NCBI GenBank assembly: GCA_032622095.1
Contig: CP136061.1
Span: 67,337,127 to 67,401,126 of the forward strand
Direction: 5' to 3'
Origin: Siphonodentalium dalli
Lineage: Eukaryota; Mollusca; Scaphopoda; Gadilida; Siphonodentaliidae
DNA: 64,000 nucleotides
The number at the start of each line of letters is the position of its first letter. The stretch's first letter is position 1. The notes beneath the pieces are model-generated. The model worked only from the letters and a program-made list of their open reading frames with translations, had not been told where the DNA came from and ran no database searches. Shown piece by piece: positions 1 through 10,800 of the stretch. The position numbers were made by a program, and so were the translations under genes.

Positions 1-285
1 CGACCCCGGTGGAGGAAGGCATGGTAAGGGGTGCCCAGATCCGCCAGATAGGTAGCACTACCCGAACGAAATGGTGGAAAAGGTTGAAGCAGAATGCCGG
101 GAGCGATGAAGCCCCGCGATAAACCCGACGATAGCGTGTTCCGGGAGCGGCCAGGAAACGGCCAAGCGATGCCGGTGTGCGAAAACGAGATAAGCCTGTA
201 TGGCGGTGCGATACGTGCGGTGAGTATATGGCGCCCGGGAGGACGTCAAAAGCAGCGTTACATGTCGACGCAGGTCCACAGGCAC
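1..285 (-). pseudogene. Tyrosine recombinase, N-terminal part (DIRS/Ngaro-like), broken and cut by window edge
   Basis: Reading leftward from 285, the translation resembles the SAM-like N-terminal domain of the tyrosine recombinases of DIRS/Ngaro elements (motifs YTHRTYRTAIQAYLVFA and PLPEHAIVGFIAGL). In this family the recombinase integrates circular cDNA in place of a DDE integrase. The frame closes at a TAG at 58-60, but recombinase-like coding continues in another frame toward base 1, so there is a frameshift near base 60. The catalytic R-H-R-Y half lies outside the window. It follows the RNase H region, the usual DIRS-order position. Family placement is from remembered consensus, not a search. 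Confidence 0.72.
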
Positions 286-865
286 CTGGGAAATGGTGTT
301 GGCGTTCGGGCGGCGGACAGCGCCAGTTGACGGAAACGTTTCATCTGGAAACGAGAGAGGCTGTCAGCGAGAGCATTATCACGAGACGCGATCCATGAAG
401 CACGCAAGGAGATGTTGTGAGACAGGAGCAGCAGGACCAGCTGGCGCAACAGGGCCATGAGCGGCTTGCATTTGGAAGTTTGGTAGTTGATGGCGCGGAC
501 CACGGTAATGATATCACAGTGTAAATGGAGGCGATGATTTCGGAGGCGACGCCCCCAGACGCTGATGCCACTAAGACGGGGAACATCTCGAGGACACCCA
601 TATTGCGGGTCAGGCCCAAAGCATGCCAAGGAAGGGGCCACGTACCAAAAGCCCAAAGGCCGTTGAAATAAGCGCCAAAGCCGCCGGACTGACCACAAGC
701 GTCCATGTGGAAATTGATGTCGGTATCATGGAGCCAGGTCGCAGAAGGGAAAAGGTAGATCCCATTGAATGACGTGAAGAACTGTAACCACGTGGCCAGA
801 TCGGCACATGCCAGAAGTAATTCGGATTTTGTGATTCGGCTTAGAAAATCCCTGCAGGGCATCAA
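258..865 (-). pseudogene. RNase H domain of DIRS/Ngaro-like retrotransposon, with frameshift
   Basis: Bases 865 to about 575 encode a DACGQSGGFGAYFNG stretch typical of the DIRS-group RNase H, ending in NMGVLEMFPVLVA. From about 575 leftward the family-like reading (WGRRLRNHRLHLHCD, then NALADSLSR) moves to another frame, ending at 258. A single indel near 565-580 therefore splits the domain. The domain would degrade the RNA strand of RNA-DNA hybrids during reverse transcription. It joins the upstream RT in the same frame, separated only by a TGA (complement of 866-868). The copy looks inactive. Confidence 0.78.
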
Positions 866-1810
866 TCAGGCGACGACAAATTGGGCGGCCCGGACGAACC
901 GCCTTGCACGCAAATGGTAATGAGCCAGTGAGCGACTGTAGTTCACGACCGAGATTTTACGGCAGCGCAAAGCCAGAGAGATTGTGGACTGAATAGCTGT
1001 GAGCTTCTCAGCAGGGAGACGCACCGCGTTAGCCAACGTATCGAGTGCGAGACCAAGGTAGCAGAGCTTCGAGGTGGGCGAGACCGTTTTATCATGAGCA
1101 ATAGGTACGCCAAGACCAGAGCAAACGCGATGAAACATGTCAAGACTGTCCGAGGCCTGGGACGTGGCTGGCGGACCACAGAACAGGAAGTCATCGCAGT
1201 AGTACAAGATGTGTGGGTTGCCGGACCGCTGCTTAACAACCCATTCCAAAAATGTTGAGAATTTTTCAAAAGTTGCGCACGACACGCTGCAGCCGAAAGG
1301 TAAGCAGTTGTCGAAATAAAACATGTCGTCCAGTTTAAAACCAAGTTGATCGAAATCGCCCGGGTAGATGCGAAGATTACGATATGCAGCCTCTAAATCC
1401 CTGCGCGCGAGCAATGTCCCGGTCCCAAGGGACCGGATGGTGGCAACAGCAGCGTCAAAACTGGTATATGTGACAGTGAATTCGCGCGGAATATGATCAT
1501 TGAGCGACTGGCCTGCCGGATAGGAGAGGTGATGGATGCGACGGAATGAGTCGGGTTCATGTTTAGGCACCAGTCCAAGCGGCGACACGCGGAGCGATGG
1601 AATTGGACGAGCGCAGAAAGGACCAGCAATGCGACCTTCCTGAAGGATCTTTTCCCGGACGACCTCGGGACGGTCACGAGCAGACTTGAGGTTCGGAGCG
1701 TCAGTTGCATACGCGGGCCAGTATAATGGAGCGGAAAAACCACGAGTAAAACCGAACCGGAGTTCCCGCGCGGCTTGGTGGTGAGGGTACTTCCTAAGCC
1801 ACCAACACAA
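866..1810 (-). pseudogene. Reverse transcriptase of DIRS/Ngaro-like retrotransposon
   Basis: This 314-codon open stretch carries the RT core in order: GRIAGPF and SPLGLVPK motifs, the first catalytic aspartate in LLARRDLEAAYR, the LPFGCSVSCATFE block, and the catalytic YxDD box as YYCDDF. The pattern PLGLVPK...IHHLSYP...IP and the FEKFSTFLEWV block are typical of tyrosine-recombinase retrotransposons rather than Gypsy or LINE RTs. It lies in one frame with the Gag-like region upstream (TAG at 1811-1813) and RNase H downstream (TGA at 866-868). The ancestral ORF was probably one fusion now broken by two stops. The domain itself is largely intact. Confidence 0.88.
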
Positions 1811-2347
1811 CTAGACAAGATTAATGGCGGAAGGGGTGAGCTGGTAGACGTGGCTGGCGACCGTCGCGGGCTGAGCGACGAAAGTCTTGTCCATGGGCAG
1901 CGGTTGCGGCATGAGGCTCTGAGCAGATGTTGCAGATGTGTCGAAACGACAGTTTGGCCAGGAGCAGAGGCCGGCGTTGAGTTCAAAACAGACGGGACTG
2001 GGATGGCCCGGACGCGTGGGCCCGGAGGCACGAACCGGGGGCGGAGTCGGCTGCGGAGGTTGCCGAACCTGGGGCGTCATGACCAGCAGCCAAATGTTAG
2101 GGTCAATGGTCTCCCAAGGAGTAGCTGTATTTTCATCCCACTTCAACCGAAATTGGGGATCGTACACCCGCCAGACAGATCCCCCACATTTAGCCGCCGC
2201 CCAACGAATGGTGCGCAGGTAACGCAAAAGGGGCTGGGCCGACGATTCAGGGTGAACGTCGAGGTACACCGAAACGAAAGTGAGAAAAGCATCGGTCCAC
2301 GAGTCAACAGACGTTATTGGAGCAGCATGCCCGCCTGGCGCAACCAA
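1811..2347 (-). pseudogene. Gag-like region with zinc-finger remnant, DIRS/Ngaro-like element
   Basis: 179 codons directly upstream of and in frame with the RT. The stretch YLRTIRWAAAKCGGSVWRVYD, continued by FRLKWDE, then WETIDPNIWLL matches the pattern before the nucleocapsid-like finger in DIRS/Ngaro Gag-type proteins (inference from remembered family pattern). A CFELNAGLC-SWPNCRF cysteine cluster follows, but the expected later Cys/His ligands are replaced (RFDTSATSAQS), so the finger looks degenerate. The frame starts just after a TAA at the edge of an AT-rich block, so the true N terminus may be displaced or disrupted. Confidence 0.65.
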
Positions 2348-2355
2348 ACCTTAAA

Positions 2356-2835
2356 ATAATTTTTATTTGACTATCTGACATTTTGTCAGGCACCAAACAG
2401 ACATGGTCTGACATTTAGAAATGAGGCCTGACATGTCTATTTTATCACCCATAATAATACCAATTTAAACTAATAATGATGTATAATCCCCCAATGATGT
2501 TCCTCTTCTCAATTATCACTTTTTTTTAATGCAAATCTGCCCCACCTCGACAACATTAAACATACTTGCCGATTTCAATTCTAAGGTTATAGAAGTCTTC
2601 AATTGCTCTGATCCCAGTGGTGTTACTGGATCCATAAATTATGCAATCCAATTTCATTTAACAGCATGCTCTATAAATTTTTGCAAAATATCACATTACC
2701 AGTGATATTTTCATAAAAATACATCAATTTCTCAACCAGACATTATGTCAGACAGTTTCAAAGCAGAGCCTGACAACCTATAAAAATTTGAATTTGGTGT
2801 CTGACAATTGGCCATATCAGACCACTTATTTTAAG
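2356..2835. repeat. AT-rich block interrupting the GC-rich retroelement, with TGTCAGAC motifs
   Basis: Composition changes abruptly to AT-rich here and back to GC-rich near 2840. Both ends carry repeated short motifs related to TGTCAGGC/GTCTGACA: near 2380-2440 (CTGACATTTTGTCAGG, GGTCTGACATTT, GCCTGACATG) and near 2740-2825 (ATGTCAGACAG, GCCTGACAAC, GTGTCTGACAATTGG). This could be a small transposon inserted between the Gag-like region and the element's 5' part, or a terminal repeat of the retroelement. No coding capacity is seen. Confidence 0.4.
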
Positions 2836-3890
2836 CCTTGGGTGCAACACGGATTCGCCCGGAAGCACGACGCCCCCAGAAAATTTTGTCGCGAAGATCG
2901 GGAAACGTGAGAGCCAAGGCCATCTGCCGCCGTAGGAATCGGCAAGGGGGGCGTCCCAAGGGGAGACCAGCGAGGATGGAAAGCTAAATAAGGCATTACC
3001 CGGATCAGTTCTGTCTCTTGCCGGAGCGTTCGGTCGGTGTATCACTGAAGCCACACGCGGCGGCGGAGAGAAGTGGAGCTGTCATCAGAACTGCGGCGGG
3101 GACAGGACGACAAAGGAGACGCTAGTGGTGACCTGGATTCATAGCGCAGAAAACGTCCTGTCGGCGACTAGCCTGGCGACGAGACTGACGACTGGGCTGA
3201 CAACGAGGCTGACGAACAGGATAGCGGCCACGAGAATGGGAAATCCGGCCACGAGAGGCGTGGCATCCCCGTCCAGAGCCACGAGCAGGCCTGCCACGCG
3301 AATGCTGACCACGGCCGCGCACCCGTGAATCAGCCACAGATGACACACTGGCCGAAAACCCGAGAAGAAGGCCTAACACGGCCACTGGAAGCAGGACCAG
3401 CACGAGACGAGCTGGTAGACGCATCCTTGCGACTGCTACGAGACGAACGGTCGCGGGCCCGACCGCGAGATCCTGTACGAACCATAGGAGAAATACAGGA
3501 ATGCCACCGAACGACAAACACAAACAGGGAAAACACGTGCACGACCCACGAGAATAGGTAACGCCGACGGAACAGGACGCAGACAGAGCGCACAAGGAAC
3601 AAGATGATAGACGAATAAATGAAGGCTGGTGAAGAAACACGGTGACGGATGGAAACAGATAGGAATTGACGACACAACCGAGCGCGATGCATATAATTCA
3701 AGAGTGAATTGCTTTTTTCAGTTACCGGAAGGAGGCAGCATTCCGGGCGGATGTAAAATGCGGACTTTTAAGTTCGGCCGATACGGAACGGATCGTACCG
3801 AAAATCCGGAATGTCTGCCGGATGACAGGATCAAAGAACCACATAAATCACCCCGAACCTTATCGGCCCTGGGTGCATTATTATGTTAGA
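2836..3890 (-). mobile_element. GC-rich segment, probable 5' part of the minus-strand retroelement
   Basis: The GC-rich composition matches 1-2350 and ends near 3890, where AT-rich intron sequence resumes. On the minus strand 3122-3640 is open and encodes an Arg/Ser/Gly-rich tract (SRVRGRGQHSRGRPARGSGR) that could be a nucleic-acid-binding Gag N terminus. Open frames also exist on other strands here, which is common in GC-rich DNA, so coding is not established. Assignment to the same element rests on position and composition only. Confidence 0.4.
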
Positions 3891-4075
3891 TAAAAATATT
3901 TAAAAGAAGACAAAAATATCATCTTATATATTGTAATAAAGCGTTTTGTGAAACACAGTGGGGCAGGTAATATTAATGAGTTTGTAATGGGAATTAGCTG
4001 GAGCAATGCTATCATTGTGCAGGATTTATTGTCATCTTCATTTAGAGTTATCCTGACATCAATGTATACTCGCCC

Positions 4076-4228
4076 TCAAGCCTTGAAATAGGGTGTCTGT
4101 CATTTGCAGAATGAGGTCCCCAGAGGGTGAATTTAGTGATGCTACCCCGCATAGAGGGCTAGCATCACTAAATTCACCCTCTGGGGACCTCATTCTGCAA
4201 ATGACAGGCACACTATTTCAAGGCTTGA
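4076..4228. repeat. Foldback MITE, GAATGAGGTCCCCAGAGG family
   Basis: Nearly perfect inverted repeat of about 68-bp arms round a short loop. It begins TCAAGCCTTGAAATAG and ends CTATTTCAAGGCTTGA. The arm contains TTTGCAGAATGAGGTCCCC and GGTGAATTTAGTGATGCTA. Relatives lie near 16.4, 26.9, 33.3, 57.2, 57.6, 58.2 and 62.7 kb. No coding role. Confidence 0.85.
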
Positions 4229-4776
4229 ACATAGACTGGGTTATCCTCAGGGATGGCCTTATTATCGGGTGTATACAGTATGTGTTGTCAAAGGCTACTT
4301 CATTCACTTTTATTGTCGGTTTAGATATTTACTTGTTGATCTTATAATCTAGGTGCTATTTTTCTTTCTCACAATCGAAATTCATATATGCAGATTGCGC
4401 TAACTTGACATCAGTGGACAATGAATCTGTCCCGACAGCCGCTACAAATAGTTCTAAATAAGTCTTGTTTCCCCAATGGATTATCATAAAACAAATAAAC
4501 CAATCACCCGCCAATATAATTAAACATATGTTAAATATAATTAAGTTGTGGGAATCTCTACATGAAGAGGATTCTTTACTTTGATTGAACAATCACTTTA
4601 TAAATAATTTTAAATTGAGAGCTAACCTGCCGGATTAGTTTGAATAATTATTGCACTGATGTAATTCTGGAAGACATCTACATATTTAATGTAAATATGG
4701 ATTCATGTTTGGTTTGCAGAACATTCATTTAAAATAGGTTTCTAAAACTGATTTCTAATTTCATCCTTTATTACAG

Positions 4777-4819
4777 AATGCTATCTGAAAAATATAACAT
4801 GGAGATTCCTCAGAGTGTG
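4777..4819 (+). CDS. UPF2: UPF2 exon (in-window exon 1), end of MIF4G-1
   Basis: Acceptor ttattacag, donor gtaaat. The first base completes a codon begun in an exon left of the window, then MLSEKYNMEIPQSV. This matches the AAEKFNLSFPPSE stretch of human UPF2. It is the least conserved exon taken here, but its frame joins exactly to the next one. I found no exon for the preceding CRHCGDD-type segment in 1-4776. Confidence 0.82.
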
Positions 4820-7800
4820 GTAAATATATCAGACTATTAACTTATTAATGCCATTAAAATGAAATATCTGTGTTCTCAAGAACAGCCTTCTTAATTGGCT
4901 ACTGAAATCAGCAATGCTGGAGCAAACTGGGCCATGGCAATCTAGCGGATTGCCGAAGCCAAACAATCTGAATTAGAAGGACTGCAGGCAATTCGATCTC
5001 AATTTTAAGGTGAAGGAGGGAGGCTATTTTTTTGTTTTTTCTCAAAATCTGGAAAATATACTTCAGAAACTAAAGAAATTCATTTTCTTTGTTCTTCAGA
5101 GAGTGTAAGGGGACTTCAAATCAGAAAAAAACATTTGAGATCTACTGATCTACACTCGCCAAACACTGACCCCAACTTGGCTTGAACAGGAAGGACTTTC
5201 AGTCCTTTCCCTTCTTTGTTAGTTTAAAGCTGAAAAGGTTGTGTTTTGTTTCTCATAATTTTGCTGTGAAATTGAGATTTTTCTGGTTCCATCCTGGTTC
5301 CATCCTGGTTCCATAAAGATTATAAACATTGCCATCCACCTAACTGTACTCTAGTGAATCGTTCACTTGTAATCTCACTAAAGATTCTTTGTAAAACTGT
5401 TATACAGTAATGCCCTCTCAGTGAGAGCTTTCCGATGAATGGCAACAAGCTTTTTTCCCGCTTAAATCCTGAAAAATTACCCATAATTCTGCTGTGGTTA
5501 AGGAGTCGATGTCTTAGTGCATTACTGGAGCTTTACCAATAGTATTATCCCCATCTTGATTGTTTGACTTATTGATTTCTGTATGATATAATTGTCTGCT
5601 AACACCTGTATTAAATGGCCATGAGGATAATGAATGGTTATGAATCTATTGATAGCTCCTGCCCAAGGAGAGACAGAGAGCATGTCGGCACCTTCTCAAG
5701 GATTACTACACTTCATTATGTAAACACCTCACTAAAGAACACAAGAACCTCAAATCCGCAGAGAAGGCTAACAGAAAAATTCTCCAGGTAGCAAGATAGC
5801 TATGTTATAATTGACTAGATATATATCCCCACTACGAAAGTTTCTGATTGATAGTTTCATTTCAACAACCTTGTTCACGTATCATTCTAAATTTCCAATT
5901 AACCTTCCTGTACCAAATTTAAACTGATTTGAAACACTCCTCTGGGGTGCACAGCGATTAAACTTTCTCAAAGCAGGTATTTTAATTAAATACTGAAATT
6001 AGAAAACTTTATGCATTTAAATCTATCCAATTATGCAATAGTCTGTTCAGTGTATCAGGGTTTCCGCTAGCTAGGCTGGTGGGGGGGGGTACAAAAATGG
6101 ACCTGGTTTTGGTGTCCAAAAAATAGAGGGAGTTCACATAAATCAATATAAAAAGAGTTGTTTTATACAGGTCCGGTTGTGTATTTGATTTCAAATCACC
6201 GGTCACCAATGCCACAAACTGCAACAGATCATATTTCATTTTCGACTTAGAAATGACTAGCAATGTACATAATTTTGTCAGTTTGTGCAAGCTTGTACTT
6301 TGCTTACTGTTCAATTTCTATGAAACTTGGCACATATACAGTAATGCCCTAATTAATCGACCCCTTAACCAGAACAGAATTATGGGTAACTTTTCAGGAT
6401 TTAGTCGGAAATATGGCTTGTTGCCATTCATCAGAAAGCTCTCAGTGAGAGCTTTCCAATGAATGGCAACAAGCCATATTTCCGACTAAATCCTGAAAAG
6501 TTACCCATAATTCTGCTGTGGTTAAGGGGTCGATTATTTAGGGGCATTACTGTATACATGTATTGGAACATGTGCACCTGCAATTATGAGATCCATCTGA
6601 TCTTGTTTACTATAGTTATCCCCATTTTTTACTTGGAAATGTTTTGCAATGTACGTAATTTTGTGCAAGCTTGTACTCCTTCGATTCCTGATCAATTTCT
6701 ATGAAACTTGGCACAGATATCTACCACCATAGCAACCTGTGCTAAAGTGATAATTTTTATTTGACAGACTAAAGGTGAGCTTAGTAATGAGAGGAAAGAG
6801 TCATTTGAGGCAGCTATTGGTGTTTACCAGAAACTCTACCAGAGCACCTCATCCTTCTCTGTGAGTACTAGTCTATTAGTGTTAGGGCTGCATCGCATTT
6901 TAAAGTTCATGATGGATGCACCATAATGGGAGGGTGCGATGCGATGTGAAAAGAATTTATGTATGCAGAGTTATCAATAGTCAGAGATCCAAACTAATCC
7001 AATCAAATCTTCCCATCTGGGATACTAAAATTAAGTGGTCCATCTAGTTCTCACAGATGTCAGTTGTCCAAAATTTGCATCGTATCGTGATAGCAAAATC
7101 GCAATTCGCATTGGATCGTGAAGATTTCAATCCTGGCATCCCTAATTAGTGTATGCCAGAAAGTCTACTAGAGCACTTTATTCCACACCTGCTGGCATGA
7201 TAAATTTATTCAATGCAATACCAACCATTTAACCCTTTACCCAACAAACCGGCCAAAACCGGCCAAATAAAGCTTCAACAGCCTAAAATATCTTCGGTCT
7301 GTCTCAATAGAACCATACAAATATGGATATCATTGGAACCGGCTCATTGACCACATTGTGATAGTTACAGTTATGCCCTGTGCCAATGCATTCTCTTATA
7401 TATGCGAGTCGACCATAGGTCGCCTCGCATATATAAGAGAATGCATTGGCCTAAAAAAAAATCTTTTTTACCATTTTTTCTCGCATATATAAGAGAATGC
7501 ATTGGCACAGGGCCCTTCTGTTGGGTAAAGGGTTAATACATATTTCTGTACACCACAAGTTGAATACAAGCCGGCTCAACATCTTGTTGACATTGCCAAG
7601 AGCGATGACATATATATACGTTGAATAAATATAGTCTGAACACATCTTGCATCATAACATCAAATCTTTTATCGAACTTGATGCGGACAGCACATGGTTA
7701 CGTTTCTCTCAAGCACCGCTCATGTTAAATATATCCTTGCATCATCTTCAACTTATTAAATAAAAGATTCTCAATTAAGATGCGAACCCTTTCATGACTG

Positions 7801-10800
7801 GAGCCGCGCTGGTACAAATTAAAGATCCTGTGCCAGTGCATTGTATAATATATTCAAGGCTCCCATAGGGAGCGCCACATATATAAGAGAATGCACTGGC
7901 TTAGAAACGTCAAGGTAAATATTGTTAGGCCAATGTATTCTCTTATATATGCAAGGCTCCTTATGGGAGACTCGCGTACATAAGAGAATGCATTGGCACA
8001 GGGTTTTTCCCAAAATTTCAGGAAGCTCCAGTCATGGAAGGGTTAAGATGTGCATTGTGTTCTGTCTATTTATCCTTCTCTGTGAGCCAATTAATGTATA
8101 CCATATACTACCATAGAACTTCATCTGTCTGCAAGTATTAGTCAATTAGTGTATACAGGAACTCTACCGGAGCCCTCCATTCTGCTGTGAATATTAGTAA
8201 ATGCGATGAGCCCCTCAGTTCTATTATAAAGCACTATATTTCAGGTGCCATCTACTAGGGACCTGCTAGGATTGACAATCAGTTGAATTAACAATGCCAT
8301 GGGAATTGCCATGGCAACATGTGGAATCTAACCTGTCACAGCATTAAATTTTTCCTAATTATGAGGGCTGTTGTATTTTCTCATTAAGTTTTAAATGTAC
8401 ACATTTGAATGCTCCAATTTTCATTTTTGGGGACAAAGAAACGTTCTAAAGATTCGTTGGTTGTGATATTCATCCAGGCTGTTCATTAAACTTATTAGGT
8501 GAACATCACTACCTGTGAATGAATTATAACATGTTTTATATTAATGTAGCAGGGAGTTTGCTAAAGTTAATCCTTTTCTTTTAATAGGACCTACTTTCTG
8601 AACCAATGCCAGAATTGCCAGAAGAGGGTAAGCTTGATAAGATATGACTATATGGATATACATAGTAGTCACTATTGTCCCAGATCACCCATTCTTCATT
8701 TAATTAATGGAAGTTCTTATTATTATATGCTCTCGAATGGATTATATAAATAATGCAGTTATATAATTAACCTTATCCCCCCACAGTGCGATTTTGAAAT
8801 TTTCACTTTCATACTATACTGTGCGTGATCGACCAATTCACAATGCGCGACAGGAAGATTTCAAAATCTCCATGAATCGATAGAGATAGACTGACTTATA
8901 TTATTAGCTCAACTTTACTTTGTAAAGTTTGAGCTATTGCCATGGCTTGGTATCCGTCGTCCGTGTGTGCGTGTGTGTGTGCGTGATGCGTCAACAATTT
9001 CCTTTAGCACGGGCTACAGTTCGTACCTTTGGTCCGATTATTATGAAATTTGTCATGGATATTGACATTGACATGTAGATGGGAACGAGTCATTTTGGGG
9101 TCATTCGGAAAAAAAACATGGCCGCCAGTGGCCATCTTGGATTTCAAAATTCAATCCATTAGCACGGGCTACAGGACGTACCGTTTGTCTTATTGTCATG
9201 AAATTTGTCATGGATGTTAATATTGACATGTAGATGGGAACGAGTAATTTTTGGGTCATTTGGCCAAAAAACATGGCCGCCGGCAGCCATCTTAGATTTT
9301 ACTCTTTGCATGACTAAATCCTTTGACACGGGCTACAGGTCGTACCTTTGGTCAGATCATCATAAAATTTGTCATGGATGTTAACAATGACATGTAGATG
9401 GGAACGAGTCTTTTTTGGGTCATTCGGGCAAAAAACATGGCCGCCAGCAGCCATCTTGGATTTTACTCTTTGTATGACTAAATCCTTTAGCACGGGCTAC
9501 AGGTCGTACCTTTAGTCTGATCATCATGAAATTTGTAATGGCTGTTGAAATTAGAATGTAGATAGGAACGAGTCGTTTTGGGGTCATTCGGACAAAAAAC
9601 ATGGCCACCAGCATCCATCTCTGATTTCAAAATTTAATCCATTAGCACAGGCCACAGGTCGTACTGTTCGTCTGATCATCATGAAATTTGTCATGGATGT
9701 TAATATTGACATGTAGATGGGAACGAGTAATTTTGGGGTCATTCGGCCAAAAAACATGGCCGCCAGCAGCCATCTTGGATTTTACTCTTTGTATGACTAA
9801 ATTCTTTAGCACAGGCTACATGTCGTGCCTTTAGTCTGATCATCATAAAATTTGTCATGGATGTTAACAATGACATGTAGATGGGAACGAGTCATTCGGC
9901 CAAAAAACATGGCCGCCAGCAGCCATCTTGGATTTTACTCTTTGTATGACTAAATCATTTAGCACGGGTTACAGGTCCTACTTTTAGTCTGATCATCATA
10001 AAATTTGTCATGAATGTTAATATAAATGACATGTAGATGGGAACGAGTCATTTTGGGGTCATTCGGCTAAAAAACATGGCCACCAGAAGCCATCTTGGAT
10101 TTTACTCTTTGTATGACTAAATCATTTAGCACGGGCTACAGGTCGTACTTTTAGTCTGATCATCATAAAAAATTTTATGGCAGTTGAAATTGTAATGTAG
10201 ATGGGAACGAGTCATTTTGGGGTCATTTGGATAAAAAACATGGCCGCCAGTGGCCATCTTTGATTTCGAAATTCAATCCATTAGCACGGGTTAAAGGTCG
10301 TACTGTTTGTCTGATCATCATGAAATTTGTCATGGATGTTAATATTGACATGTAGATGGGAACGATTAATTTTGGGGTCATTCGGCCAAAAAATATGGCC
10401 GCCAGCAGCCATCTTGGATTTTACTCTTTGTATGACTAAATCCTTTAGCACGGATTACAGGTCGTACCTTGAGTCTGATCATCATGAAATTTATTATGGC
10501 TGTTGAAATTGTAATGTAGATGGGAACGAGTCATTTTGGGATCATTCGGCCAAAAAACATGGCCACCAGAAGCCATCTTGGATTTTACTCTTTGTATGAC
10601 TAAATCCTTTAGCACGGACTACAGGTCGTACCTTGAGTCTGATCGTCATGAAATTTTTCGTGGCTGTTGAAATTGGAATGTAGATGGGAACGAGTCATTT
10701 TGGGGTCATTTGGATGAAAAACATGGCCGCCAGTGGCCATCTTTGATTTCAAAATTCAATCCATTAGCACAGGCTACAGGTCGTACCTTTAGTCTGATCA

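Noticed and set aside
3125-3700. Several overlapping frames on both strands
   Set aside because: Open frames occur in most frames of this GC-rich block; only the Arg-rich minus frame is mentioned, and only as a possible Gag part.
1-4776. Search for the UPF2 exon preceding 4777 (CRHCGDD-type segment) and for the gene start
   Set aside because: No matching coding segment or acceptor/donor pair was found; the 5' exons are taken to lie left of the window.
8906-8950. Helitron 3' end (reverse strand hairpin followed by CTAA)
   Set aside because: The base after CTAA differs between copies (T at 8.9 kb, A at 35.3 kb), so the insertion rule is not met consistently; kept only as an idea.
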